From NCBI GenBank assembly GCA_004963905.1, contig SUGL01000026.1, positions 35,429-99,428 on the forward strand: a stretch of DNA of 64,000 nucleotides. The letters are read 5' to 3'. Below, piece after piece: positions 49,507 through 58,032 of the stretch. The stretch's first letter is position 1; each line of letters starts with the position of its first letter. The notes beneath the pieces are model-generated. The model searched no databases. It had not been told where the DNA came from and saw only the letters and a list, made by a program, of their open reading frames with translations. Made by a program: the position numbers and the translations under genes. This DNA comes from Mesorhizobium sp. Its GTDB lineage: Bacteria > Pseudomonadota > Alphaproteobacteria > Rhizobiales > Rhizobiaceae.

Positions 49507-51147
49507 TCATGCCGGGGCGAACATGGCCGCCACGGCCGCGAACGCCTCGGCCACCGCAAAGGCGCCCGGATCCGCTGCGTCAAGCTGCCGGCCGATATAG
49601 GCGGAGCGGCCGGCCTTCGCCTTCTGCATCGCGGCGGTCGTCTCCGCGCCGTACCGGGCGGCCTGGGCCGCAGCTTCCAGCCCGCTCGCGTCGAGCGTTT
49701 TCAGCGCCGGCTCCAGCGCGTCGACCATGGTGCGGTCGCCGACCTTGGCGCCGCCATAGAAGGTCATCCGGTCGAGGCCGGCGAGCAGTGCCTTGCTGAG
49801 CGATGCGCCGCCATTGAGCGCCTGCGCCGCGGCGGTGAAGAAGATCGACAAAAGCACGCCGCTCGAGCCGCCCATCGAGGTGCCCAGCGTGTCGCCGATT
49901 GCGGCAAGCGTTGCCGCCCGGTCGGCAAGCGGCAGCGTGTCGAGGCGGTCGAGCACGCCGCGCGCGCCGGTCGCTACCGTCGATCCGGTGTCGCCGTCGC
50001 CAGCCTTGGCGTCGAGGGCATTGAGGGGCTCTTCGAGCGCGATCAGCTTTTTGCAAATCGCGGCGATCAGCCGCTCGGCGCCGGCGTCGCGGCTGGCCGC
50101 TTTGGCGGCGCCACGAATGGCGGGCTTGGCCGCTGCTACAACGACCGGGCGGCGAACCGGTTTCGCCGGCAGCCACGCGTGCGGGCCGACCGGCGCCAGC
50201 AGCGCGGCTTCGCGTTCCGCGTCGAGCTTGATCAGCGACAGCGAAAACCCGTTCATGTTGAGCGCAGTCATCAGGTGCCCAGGGCCGACGGTCAGCGTCA
50301 GCGCCTTTGCCAGCGGCGAGGACAGCACGGCATTGGCGATGAGGGACATCTCCAGCGGCGGCACCGACCCCAGATTGTTGATCAGCAGCGCATAGCGGCT
50401 GCCGACGTCGAGCCGCGCGGCAAGGCGCTCGGCCATGATGGCGACCAGCCTGCCGGCGCTCTGCAGGGCGATGCGCTCGACGCCCGGCTCGCCATGGATG
50501 CCGAGGCCGAGCTCGCCGTCATCCGCGCCGAAGCGGTCCTCATGCGCCTGGCCAGGGATCGAGCAGGAGGAGAGCGAGATGCCCAGCGAAACGATGTCTT
50601 TCGCCGCCGCGCGCGCTGCCGCCGCGATGGATGCCAGGTCATGGCCGCTTTCCGACAGATGCCCAGCGATCTTATGCACGAACAGCGTTCCGGCGACGCC
50701 GCGGGGCTGGGCGATGTCGGGCAGCGCGATGTCGTCGGCGACGATCGCCATTTCGACCGCAAAACCCTCCGCGCGCGCCTTTTCGGCGGCGAGACCGAAA
50801 TTGAGCCGGTCGCCGGTGTAGTTCTTGACGATCAAAAGGCAGCCGGCCGGCCCGGTCGTCGCGCGGATCGCCGCCAGCACCGCCTCGACGCTCGGCGAAG
50901 CGAAGATCTCCCCGGAGACGGCCGCCGTCAGCATGCCGGCGCCGACGAAGCCGGCATGCGAGGGCTCGTGCCCGGCGCCACCGCCGGAAACGATGCTGAC
51001 CTTCGTCTTGTCCCAGTCGGCGCGCAGCACGACCTTGATTTCGGGATAGCCGTCGAGGCGCGCCAGCGTGCCTGAGCCTGCCGTGGCCAAGAAGCCATCC
51101 AGCGCTTCGGTGACGATCGAGTCCTTGCGGTTGAAAAAGTGCTTCAT
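49507..51147 (-). CDS. Fused DAK1-DAK2 (ATP-type) ketose kinase
   Basis: This 546-residue single-chain dihydroxyacetone-kinase-like protein has a DAK1 domain at ~1-330, with SGGGAGHEPSHAGFVGAGML and the covalent-His motif LGIHGEPG. A linker rich in Ala, Arg and Pro follows (~330-365). The DAK2 domain at ~370-546 has LDAKAGDGDTGSTVATGARGV, SMGGSSGVLLSIFF and GDRTMVDALEPALKTL. Proteins of this form use ATP directly and act on dihydroxyacetone, glyceraldehyde or tetruloses such as erythrulose. It lies between the transporter genes and the PTS-type Dha genes, so two different DAK systems share one locus. Confidence 0.85.
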   Translation of the reverse strand: MKHFFNRKDSIVTEALDGFLATAGSGTLARLDGYPEIKVVLRADWDKTKVSIVSGGGAGHEPSHAGFVGAGMLTAAVSGEIFASPSVEAVLAAIRATTGPAGCLLIVKNYTGDRLNFGLAAEKARAEGFAVEMAIVADDIALPDIAQPRGVAGTLFVHKIAGHLSESGHDLASIAAAARAAAKDIVSLGISLSSCSIPGQAHEDRFGADDGELGLGIHGEPGVERIALQSAGRLVAIMAERLAARLDVGSRYALLINNLGSVPPLEMSLIANAVLSSPLAKALTLTVGPGHLMTALNMNGFSLSLIKLDAEREAALLAPVGPHAWLPAKPVRRPVVVAAAKPAIRGAAKAASRDAGAERLIAAICKKLIALEEPLNALDAKAGDGDTGSTVATGARGVLDRLDTLPLADRAATLAAIGDTLGTSMGGSSGVLLSIFFTAAAQALNGGASLSKALLAGLDRMTFYGGAKVGDRTMVDALEPALKTLDASGLEAAAQAARYGAETTAAMQKAKAGRSAYIGRQLDAADPGAFAVAEAFAAVAAMFAPA

Positions 51148-51211
51148 GGATTTCGTCCAGTCCGTATCTGCGGTCGTCAAAAAGATGTGTGCGCCGGCTA
51201 CATCAGTCCCG

Positions 51212-52225
51212 CTACATCAATCTCTGCCCGTCCGAGCCGAAATAAAGCGGCGAGCGGTAGCGGATCGTCACTCTGTCCCCCTTTTCGAGCGGCGTGTCGG
51301 GATCGGTCAGTGTCACAAGCTTCTTCGCGCCCACCGACACATGCAGATGGTTCTGGTCGCCGAGATGCTCGACCCAGTCGACGACGCCGTCGGCGTGGCC
51401 GTTGACCGCCTTCTCGATCGAGAGATGCTCGGTGCGCGCGCCGATCGTCGTCGTGCCGGTCGGCGCGCCGCCATCGGGCAGCAGCCCGGCCGGCAACAGG
51501 TTGATCGCCGGCTGGCCGAGCCGGGCGGCGACATGGAGATTAGCCGGCTCCGAATAGATCGCGCGCGGCGTGCCGATCTGCACGAGAACCCCCTCCGAGA
51601 GGATGCCGATGCGGTCGGCCATGGTCATCGCCTCGATCTGGTCATGCGTGACATAGAGCATGGTGGCGCCGAGCTCCGACTGGATGCGCTTCAGCTCGAG
51701 CCGGAGATCGGCGCGCAGCTTGGCGTCGAGCGAGGACAGCGGCTCGTCCATCAGGTAGATCGCAGGCTTCCGCACCAGCGCGCGGCCGATGGCGACGCGC
51801 TGCATCTCGCCGCCCGACAATCTGGTCGAGCGATTTTCGAGCTTGTGGTCGATGCGCACCATCCGCGCCACTTCCTCGACGCGGCGGCGGATCGCTTCCT
51901 CGGGAAAACGCCGTGCCGGCGAGCGCAGCGGGAAGGCGAGGTTGTCGTAGACCGACAGATGCGGGTAGAGCGAATATTGCTGGAACACGAAGGCGGTGTC
52001 GCGCTCGGCCGGCGACAGCGCCGTCGCGTCGTGCCCGCCAATGCGGATCGTGCCGCTGTCCGGCCGCTCCAGCCCGGCAATCAGCCTGAGCGTCGTCGTC
52101 TTGCCGGCGCCGGTCGGGCCGAGCAGCACGACGAACTCGCCGTCCTTGATCTGCAGGTCGAGCTCGCTGACGGCGACGGTCTCGCCGAAGCTCTTGGTCA
52201 CCCCATGAACATGGACGTCAGCCAT
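51212..52225 (-). CDS. Carbohydrate ABC importer ATPase, second of two
   Basis: This 337-residue UgpC/MalK-type ATPase has Walker A LLGPTGAGKTTTLRLIAG, Q-loop FVFQQYSLYPHLSVYDN, signature LSGGEMQRVAIGRAL and Walker B YLMDEPLSSLDAKLR, plus the C-terminal TOBE-type domain. The ATG at 52225 has AGGAGG upstream and overlaps the end of the previous ATPase gene by 8 bases. It probably pairs with the ATPase at 52218-53318 as a heterodimer, since only one pair of permeases and one binding protein are encoded. Confidence 0.85.
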   Translation of the reverse strand: MADVHVHGVTKSFGETVAVSELDLQIKDGEFVVLLGPTGAGKTTTLRLIAGLERPDSGTIRIGGHDATALSPAERDTAFVFQQYSLYPHLSVYDNLAFPLRSPARRFPEEAIRRRVEEVARMVRIDHKLENRSTRLSGGEMQRVAIGRALVRKPAIYLMDEPLSSLDAKLRADLRLELKRIQSELGATMLYVTHDQIEAMTMADRIGILSEGVLVQIGTPRAIYSEPANLHVAARLGQPAINLLPAGLLPDGGAPTGTTTIGARTEHLSIEKAVNGHADGVVDWVEHLGDQNHLHVSVGAKKLVTLTDPDTPLEKGDRVTIRYRSPLYFGSDGQRLM

Positions 52226-53318
52226 GGCGCGCCTCCTGATCATGCATGGCGGTCCTGACCGCGCGTCCCGTGCCTTCCTCGAACAGCGAAAGCCTGGCGC
52301 TGCTCAGCGTCAGCCCGACCCGCTCGCCCGGATTCAGATGGATGCCGGCCGGCACCCGCGCCTTGATGATGCCGTCCGCTGTCTCAACCGCGACGATCTG
52401 CGTGGTGCCGAGATATTCGGTGCCGTAGATCGCGCCGCGCAGCTTCGAGGCGTCGTCGAAGCGGATGTGCTCGGGCCGGATGCCGAGCGCCATATCGGCG
52501 GGCGCCACATCCTCGCGCACTTCCGGCACCGCCACCTTGGCGCCCTGCACGACGATTTCCTTCGCGCCCTTGGCGAGCCCGCCGCCGAAGCGCAAAAAGT
52601 TCATCGGCGGCGAGCCGATGAAGTCGCCGACGAACATCGTCGCCGGGCGGTCGTAGATCTCGCGCGGGCTCCCGAACTGCTCGATGACGCCGTGGTTCAT
52701 CACCGCTATTTTGTCGGCCATCGACATCGCTTCCATCTGGTCATGCGTGACATAGACGGTGGTGGCGTGGATGCGGTTATGCAGCTCGCGCAGCTCATGC
52801 ACCATCAGATCGCGGAATTCGGTATCGAGGGTGCCGAGCGGCTCGTCCATCAGGAAACATTTCGGCCGCCGCACGATGGCGCGGCCGAGCGCGACGCGCT
52901 GGCGGTCGCCGCCGGCAAGGCCGGAGACGGACTTGTCGAGCAGGTGATCGATGCGGAGCAGCTTCGCCGTTTCCTCCACCCGCTGCCGGATTTCGGCCGA
53001 GGCCATGCCCTGCGCCAAAAGCGGAAAGCCGATGTTCTTGCGCACATTCATGTGCGGATAGAGCGCGAAGAGCTGGAAGACGAAGGCGATGTCGCGCTCG
53101 CGCGCCCTGCGCATGGTGACGTCCTCGCCGCCGAGCAGGATCTTGCCGCCGGTCGGCAGCTCGAGGCCGGCGATCATCCTCAGCGTCGTCGTCTTGCCGC
53201 AACCGGACGGGCCGAGCATGACGAAGAACTCGCCGTCCTCGACGACGAAATTGGAATCCTGCACGGCGACGAACTCGCCGAAGGCTTTCCTCAGGTTCTG
53301 AACGCAGATCTCGGCCAT
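52218..53318 (-). CDS. Carbohydrate ABC importer ATPase, first of two
   Basis: This 366-residue ATPase has Walker A LGPSGCGKTTTLRMIAG, Q-loop FVFQLFALYPHMNVRKN and Walker B FLMDEPLGTLDTEFR. The signature reads LAGGDRQRVALGRAI in place of LSGGQ. The variant signature suggests that one of the two composite ATP sites is specialised. The TOBE domain contains GIRPEHIRF. The start at 53318 follows the small membrane protein gene directly. Paired unequal ATPases are known in the rhizobial glycerol transporter (GlpS/GlpT). Confidence 0.85.
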   Translation of the reverse strand: MAEICVQNLRKAFGEFVAVQDSNFVVEDGEFFVMLGPSGCGKTTTLRMIAGLELPTGGKILLGGEDVTMRRARERDIAFVFQLFALYPHMNVRKNIGFPLLAQGMASAEIRQRVEETAKLLRIDHLLDKSVSGLAGGDRQRVALGRAIVRRPKCFLMDEPLGTLDTEFRDLMVHELRELHNRIHATTVYVTHDQMEAMSMADKIAVMNHGVIEQFGSPREIYDRPATMFVGDFIGSPPMNFLRFGGGLAKGAKEIVVQGAKVAVPEVREDVAPADMALGIRPEHIRFDDASKLRGAIYGTEYLGTTQIVAVETADGIIKARVPAGIHLNPGERVGLTLSSARLSLFEEGTGRAVRTAMHDQEARHG

Positions 53319-53320
53319 GG

Positions 53321-53524
53321 CTATTCCGGGAATTTCGAGACGATGATGAACATTGCCGTGCCGGCGAGCATGGTGACGAAGGAGTAACTGTAGAGCGCCA
53401 GCGCGAAGGACTGGAACAGCATCAGGAAGCCGATGGCGATGATCGCCGTGGCGATGTTCTCCATCAGGCCGCGCCTTGCCCAGCGGGGCCAAGAGGAGCG
53501 CTTGGAGACAACAGTGCGGCTCAT
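53321..53524 (-). CDS. Small membrane protein of the ABC importer operon
   Basis: This 67-residue protein has a basic N-terminus (SRTVVSKRSSWPRWARRG) and two hydrophobic segments (IATAIIAIGFLMLFQSFALALYSYSF, and VTMLAGTAMFIIVSKF). It ends two bases before the ATPase gene. Small membrane proteins occur at the same place in rhizobial polyol/glycerol-type ABC operons. It may be an accessory of the permease pair; no function is established. Confidence 0.62.
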   Translation of the reverse strand: MSRTVVSKRSSWPRWARRGLMENIATAIIAIGFLMLFQSFALALYSYSFVTMLAGTAMFIIVSKFPE

Positions 53525-53540
53525 GCGTTCCTCCCGTCCT

Positions 53541-53718
53541 TCTCCCCGTTTAGGGGGAGAGATGGTTGCCAGGTGGTTCCCCCACTCCGTCGCTGCTTCG
53601 CAGCGCCACCTCTCCCCCCTCCGGAGGGAGAGGAAAGGAGCCTGGCTGAATGAAGTTCGCGCCCTTCCTCTCCCCCGTCGATCGGGGGAGAGGTGTCGAG
53701 CGAAGCTCGACGGAGTGG
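53541..53718. repeat. Cluster of GGGGGAGAGG palindromes inside the transporter operon
   Basis: The clearest hairpin has 11-bp arms CCTCTCCCCCG (53667-53677) and CGGGGGAGAGG (53683-53693). GTCGAGC-GAA-GCTCGAC (53695-53711) follows. An opposed copy (CCACCTCTCCCCCCTCCGG...) lies at 53608-53632. The element fills most of the 217-base gap between permease and small-protein genes. Relatives occur inside hrpB (60446) and at the right end of the window (63981). Confidence 0.6.
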
Positions 53719-53741
53719 GGGTCGAGTTATTCCCACATCAA

Positions 53742-54692
53742 TCATTTGCGCACCGCGCCGAAGGTGATGCCGCGCAGCAATTGCTTGCGGAGCAGGATGG
53801 TGAAGACGAGGATCGGCACCAGGAAGATCGTCGTGCCCGCGGCCACCGCCGGCCAGTCCTGGCCGCCTTCGCCGATGATGGTCGGGATGAAGGGCGGCGC
53901 GGTCTGCGCCGTGCCGGAGGTCAAGAGTGCTGCGAACGCATATTCGTTCCAGGCGAAGATCAGGCAGAAGATGGCGGTCGCGGCAATGCCGGTCGTCGCT
54001 TGCGGCAGCACGGTGCGCCAGAAGGCCTGCAGCCGCGTATAGCCGTCGATCATCGCCGCTTCCTCATACTCGCGCGGGATCTCGTCGATGAAGCCCTTGA
54101 GCAGCCAGACCGCCAAGGAAACGTTGACCGCCGTGTAGAGCAGGATCATGCCGAGCGCGGTGTCGGAAAGGCCGAGCTCGCGGTACATCAGGTAGATCGG
54201 GATCGCCACAGCGATCGGCGGCATCATGCGCGTCGACAGGATGAAGAACAGAAGGTCGTCCGCCAGCGGCACCTTGAAGCGCGAGAAGCCATAGGCAGAG
54301 AGCGTGCCGAGAAACACCGCGCAGAAGGTCGAGCCGAAGGCGATGATCAGCGAATTGACGAAGCGCGGCAGGAAGTTCGACGGGCCCGCGATCACCATGT
54401 TGCGCTTGCGCACCGTCTCGTCGCAGAAGCCGGTCGCCGGGCCGAGCGAGTTGATGTATTCCGGCGTCTGCCTTGTGCGGGTGGTGAACAGGTTGCAATA
54501 GCCCTCGATGCTGGGCTGGAAGACGATTTTCGGCGGATAGGCGATCGAATCCGGCGGCGTCTTGAAGCTGGTGGCGAAGATCCAAAGCAGCGGCACGATC
54601 GAGACCAGCGCGTAGGCGACGACGATCGCGCCGGCGATCCGCTTCGAATTCGCCGAAGGCGCGACGACGGAATGGGCGGTGGTCAGGCTCAT
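53742..54692 (-). CDS. Carbohydrate ABC importer permease (MalG type)
   Basis: This 316-residue permease has six membrane segments and the coupling motif EYEEAAMIDGYTRLQAFWRTVLPQ at about residue 215. Other family stretches include YGFSRFKVPLADDLLFFILSTRMMPPIA. The long periplasmic loop after the first segment (residues ~45-110) is typical of the MalG-like partner. Its start overlaps the stop of the other permease gene (ATGA). Confidence 0.87.
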   Translation of the reverse strand: MSLTTAHSVVAPSANSKRIAGAIVVAYALVSIVPLLWIFATSFKTPPDSIAYPPKIVFQPSIEGYCNLFTTRTRQTPEYINSLGPATGFCDETVRKRNMVIAGPSNFLPRFVNSLIIAFGSTFCAVFLGTLSAYGFSRFKVPLADDLLFFILSTRMMPPIAVAIPIYLMYRELGLSDTALGMILLYTAVNVSLAVWLLKGFIDEIPREYEEAAMIDGYTRLQAFWRTVLPQATTGIAATAIFCLIFAWNEYAFAALLTSGTAQTAPPFIPTIIGEGGQDWPAVAAGTTIFLVPILVFTILLRKQLLRGITFGAVRK

Positions 54693-55636
54693 CTCTGCTT
54701 CACCTTGTTGAGCGCCTTGACGTAGATGTTGGCCAGCCCGAACACCGCGACGAACAGGATGATGGCGAAGGCCGAGGAATAGCCGGTGCGCCAGCTCTCG
54801 AAGGCCTGCCGCTTCAGCGTGATCGAGGCGACCTCGGTGGTCGAACCCGGTCCGCCGCCGGTCAAGAGATTGACCATGTCGAACATCTTGAAGTTCTCGA
54901 TGCCGCGGAACAGCACCGCCAGCATGATGAAGGGCAGCGCCATCGGCAGCGTGATCGACCAGAACTGCCGCCAGTTGGAGGCGCGGTCGACTTCGGCCGC
55001 CTCATAGATGTATTCGGGGATGGAGCGCAGGCCGGCGAGGCAGATCAACATCACGTAAGGCGTCCACATCCAGGTGTCGACGATGATGATCGCCCACGGC
55101 GCGAGCTCGACGTTGGACAGCATCTGCACATTCGTCGGCGGAATGCCTGTGACGAAGGAGACGGCATAGGCGAACAGCCCGATCTGCGGCTCGTAGAGGA
55201 AGCGCCAGAAATTGCCGACCACCGCCGGCGACAGCATCATCGGCACCAGGATGATCGTCGTCCAGAAGGCATGGCCGCGGAACTTGCGGTCGATCAGCCA
55301 GGCCAGAGTGAAGCCGATCACCGTCTGCAGGAGGATCGTCCAGAACACGAAATGCGCCGTCGTCTGCATGGCGATCCAGATGTCCTGGTCGCCCAGGATG
55401 CGCCGGTAGTTGGCGAGCCCCAGATTCTTCACCACATCGTTCGGCCGGTTGGCGCGGTAGTTGGTGAACGAGAGGTAGATCGCCCAGAACAGCGGGAAGA
55501 TGTTGATGGCCAAAAGCAACAGGATCGTCGGCGAGATGAACAGCCAGGCGAGGCCCTTGTCGCTGATGCCCCGGATCCTCTTGGCCAACGGCTCCGGTGT
55601 GGCCCGGGCAACGTTGTCCGCAGTCCGATTGAGCAT
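54689..55636 (-). CDS. Carbohydrate ABC importer permease (MalF type)
   Basis: This 315-residue permease of the CUT1 family has six membrane segments and the coupling loop EYIYEAAEVDRASNWRQFWSITLPMALPF at about residue 205. The ATG at 55636 has AGGA 7 bases upstream and is chosen over a start 7 codons earlier. It pairs with the permease at 53742-54692 to form the membrane channel. Confidence 0.87.
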   Translation of the reverse strand: MLNRTADNVARATPEPLAKRIRGISDKGLAWLFISPTILLLLAINIFPLFWAIYLSFTNYRANRPNDVVKNLGLANYRRILGDQDIWIAMQTTAHFVFWTILLQTVIGFTLAWLIDRKFRGHAFWTTIILVPMMLSPAVVGNFWRFLYEPQIGLFAYAVSFVTGIPPTNVQMLSNVELAPWAIIIVDTWMWTPYVMLICLAGLRSIPEYIYEAAEVDRASNWRQFWSITLPMALPFIMLAVLFRGIENFKMFDMVNLLTGGGPGSTTEVASITLKRQAFESWRTGYSSAFAIILFVAVFGLANIYVKALNKVKQR

Positions 55637-55743
55637 GGTTAGTCCTGCTTCGGTCACGGGTCAGTCTCGGCGATGGAATTTATCTGAACTGCGTCCCGTG
55701 CCAAGGGCGGCACGGGACGCTGCGGTTGGGCTCGGGAGGAGCC

Positions 55744-57075
55744 TTACATCTTGCCGTCGTCCTGGAAGATCTGCGTCCAGTCCTTGACCAGTCCGTCGAG
55801 CGCGTCCTTGGCCGAGCCCTGGCCGGCGACGACATAGTCATGGAAGCGCTTCTGCGAGGCCTGTAAGAGCGGCGCGTAGCTCGGTTCCGCCCAGAAGTCC
55901 TTCACGATGGCCATGGAGTCGAGGAAGGCCTGCGCATAGGGCTGGCTGGACGGGAACTTCGGGTCCTTGACGACCGAGTTCAGGCAGGAATAGCCGCCGA
56001 GCGACCACCATTTCGCCTGCACGTCCTTGTTGGCGAACCACTTGATGTATTTCAGCGCCGATTCCTGCTTGTCGGAATAGGAAACCACCGAGATGCCCTG
56101 ACCGCCGAGCTGGGCGAACTGGTCGCCGTCGGGACCTTTCGGGTTGACGAAGTAACCGATCTTGTCGCCGCCGACATTCTCGTCCTTCTGCAGGCCCGGC
56201 CAGGTGAAGGCGAAGTTCATATGCATCGCCACCTGTCCGGATTTGAAGGCGTCGACGCCTTCGCCCATGTAGGCATTGGAGGAACCAGGAGGCGTGCAGC
56301 AGTCATAGAGCGCCTTGTAGAATTCCAGCCCCTTCACCGATTTCTCGGAGTTGACGAAGCCGTCCATCGCGTAAGGCTTCTTCGGGTTCTCGTACTGGAA
56401 GCCGTAGCTGTAGAGCACGTCCATGGCGCCCATGGTGATGCCTTCCGAGCCGCGCTCGGTATAGATCGAGGCGCCGTAGACCGTCTTGCCGTCGATCTGC
56501 CGCTTCTGGAAGAATTCGGCGATCTGTTTCAGCTGGTCGAAGGTCGTCGGCGGGGCGAGGTCCCAGCCATATTTCTCCTTGAACTCCTTCTGCAACTCGG
56601 GCCGCGAGAACCAGTCCTTGCGATAGGTCCAGCCGACGACGTCGCCCATGGCCGGCAGCGCCCAGTAGTTCGGCGTGTTCTTCGGCCATTCCGAATAGCC
56701 GACCACGGTCGCCGGCACGAAATCGTCCATGCTGATCTTCTCCTTGTCGAAGAAGTCGTTCAGCTTGACGTAGTGGCCGTTCTCGGCGGCGCCGCCGATC
56801 CACTGGCTGTCGCCGATGATCAGGTCGCAGAGCTTGCCGTGCGAGTTGAGCTCGTTGAGGAAGCGGTCGGCATAGTTGGTCCACGGCACGAACTCGAATT
56901 TCATGCCGATGCCGGTTTCCTTGGTGAAGTCCTTGGACAGTTCCACGAGCGCGTTGGCCGGATCCCAGGCCGCCCAGCAAAGCGTCAGGTCTTCCGCATG
57001 CGCGACGTTCGAGACGGCGGTCGACGCGGTGATCGCCGAGGCCAGTCCCAACGCCAGTTTCCAGGTCGATTTCAT
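55744..57075 (-). CDS. Carbohydrate-type ABC substrate-binding protein
   Basis: This 443-residue periplasmic binding protein has a signal peptide of about 27 residues (LALGLASAITASTAVSNVAHA). LCWAAWDPANALVELSKDF opens the mature fold. It belongs to the large family 1 of solute-binding proteins for sugars and polyols, by overall pattern and by the WALPAMGDVVGWTYRKDWF segment. The ATG at 57075 is preceded by GGGAGGT. As first gene of the operon, it names the substrate class, but the ligand cannot be read. The downstream DAK kinases suggest a polyol or ketose. Confidence 0.82.
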   Translation of the reverse strand: MKSTWKLALGLASAITASTAVSNVAHAEDLTLCWAAWDPANALVELSKDFTKETGIGMKFEFVPWTNYADRFLNELNSHGKLCDLIIGDSQWIGGAAENGHYVKLNDFFDKEKISMDDFVPATVVGYSEWPKNTPNYWALPAMGDVVGWTYRKDWFSRPELQKEFKEKYGWDLAPPTTFDQLKQIAEFFQKRQIDGKTVYGASIYTERGSEGITMGAMDVLYSYGFQYENPKKPYAMDGFVNSEKSVKGLEFYKALYDCCTPPGSSNAYMGEGVDAFKSGQVAMHMNFAFTWPGLQKDENVGGDKIGYFVNPKGPDGDQFAQLGGQGISVVSYSDKQESALKYIKWFANKDVQAKWWSLGGYSCLNSVVKDPKFPSSQPYAQAFLDSMAIVKDFWAEPSYAPLLQASQKRFHDYVVAGQGSAKDALDGLVKDWTQIFQDDGKM

Positions 57076-57178
57076 GCCTTACCTCCCATTTGCGAAACGC
57101 GTCCGGATGACGGTTTCAAGAACCCTCGACCCTCGCTCCTCCGAGGGCCCAAACATGACGCGCGATGCGCCGCCGATG

Positions 57179-57217
57179 TTTAGTAATTTGTTTAGTGATG
57201 CTCTTTTTACTAAACAA
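57179..57217. promoter_or_regulatory. Operator-like TTTAGT repeats upstream of the importer operon
   Basis: A perfect 9-bp inverted repeat TTGTTTAGT (57188-57196) and ACTAAACAA (57209-57217) has a 12-base spacer. A third half-site TTTAGT (57179-57184) lies one helical turn away in direct orientation. It is about 105-140 bases before the binding-protein start and strikingly AT-rich for this genome. The pattern suits a ROK- or GntR-type sugar repressor; no such regulator gene is in the window. Confidence 0.5.
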
Positions 57218-57231
57218 CGCAAGTGAATTCG

Positions 57232-57247
57232 TTGCTGCGTCGCAGCA
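57232..57247. promoter_or_regulatory. TGCTGC-GTC-GCAGCA palindrome upstream of the importer operon
   Basis: A perfect 6-3-6 copy of the recurrent TGC-N3-GCA motif, 158-172 bases before the binding-protein start and beyond the TTTAGT operator. Confidence 0.4.
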
Positions 57248-57317
57248 TGGCGAAAGCGGTGCTTGAAATCGTTGGGAAATAATTGCCGGTCGCTCTGACC
57301 GGTCGTTCGTCAGCCGG

Positions 57318-58007
57318 CTACTTGGCGCTCTTCGTGCTCACCGTCACCGGCCGGATCGGCGGCGCCGGCGGCAGCAGTTCGCGGATGTCGGCAAAGGGGA
57401 AGACCGGCTCGAAGCGGAAGGCCTCGGCCAGGGCGCCCGGCGTGCCGTTGCACTGGCCGGCGCGGAATTCGTTCTGCGTGCGCGCGCCGGCGACGAAACG
57501 CTCGGGATCCTGCGAGCGATGCGCGCGGATCGCTTGCGCCTTGATGTCCCAATGGGCGGAGATGTCGACGTAATGCGTCGGCGAAAAGCCGGTGCCGCCG
57601 AGCGTGTCGGCATGCAATACCGGCACCGCGAAGGACGCCGCGATGCGCACGCCGTCGGACAGCGCGCGATGGTCGCCGTGATAATCGTTGGGCGCATGGG
57701 TGATGGCAAGGTCGGGCTTCACTTCGCCGATCAGCGCCTTCAGCGCCGCAATGAGCGCGGCATCGCCAACCAGTGCCCCGTCGGGGAACTCGAGGAACCG
57801 CGGCGTGACGCCGAGCAGGCCGGCCGCCCTGGTCGCCTCTTCGCGGCGTGCGCGAACGAGCGTCACCGAATCGCCCTTGCCGCCCTTGGCGCCGTCCGTG
57901 GCTATTCCAAAAGTGAGCTCTGCGCCTAGCGCCGCATAGGCGGCCATCGTACCGAACATGAAGATCTCGATGTCATCGGGATGGGCCCCCAGTGCCAGTA
58001 CCTTCAC
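57318..58007 (-). CDS. PIG-L family deacetylase
   Basis: This 229-residue zinc-dependent de-N-acetylase has the metal motif LALGAHPDDIEI at residues 4-15 and the distal His motif ITHAPNDYHGDHRALSDG at about 125-140. Members remove acetyl groups from sugars such as N-acetylglucosamine derivatives. The start is GTG at 58007, preceded by GGGAGAG. It is divergent from the EamA gene with 25 bases between starts. The substrate is unknown. Confidence 0.85.
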   Translation of the reverse strand: MKVLALGAHPDDIEIFMFGTMAAYAALGAELTFGIATDGAKGGKGDSVTLVRARREEATRAAGLLGVTPRFLEFPDGALVGDAALIAALKALIGEVKPDLAITHAPNDYHGDHRALSDGVRIAASFAVPVLHADTLGGTGFSPTHYVDISAHWDIKAQAIRAHRSQDPERFVAGARTQNEFRAGQCNGTPGALAEAFRFEPVFPFADIRELLPPAPPIRPVTVSTKSAK

Positions 58008-58032
58008 TTGCTTCTCTCCCGGAAATCGAAAC

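Noticed and set aside
47611-51075. Plus-strand open frame of 1154 codons
   Set aside because: It runs opposite to EI, HPr, DhaM, DhaL and the fused kinase, all of which show intact family motifs. The long frame is a by-product of high-GC codon use.
53594-53602. TGC-TTC-GCA match to the recurrent palindrome
   Set aside because: It lies inside the GGGGGAGAGG repeat cluster and is part of that hairpin, so it is not counted as a regulatory site.
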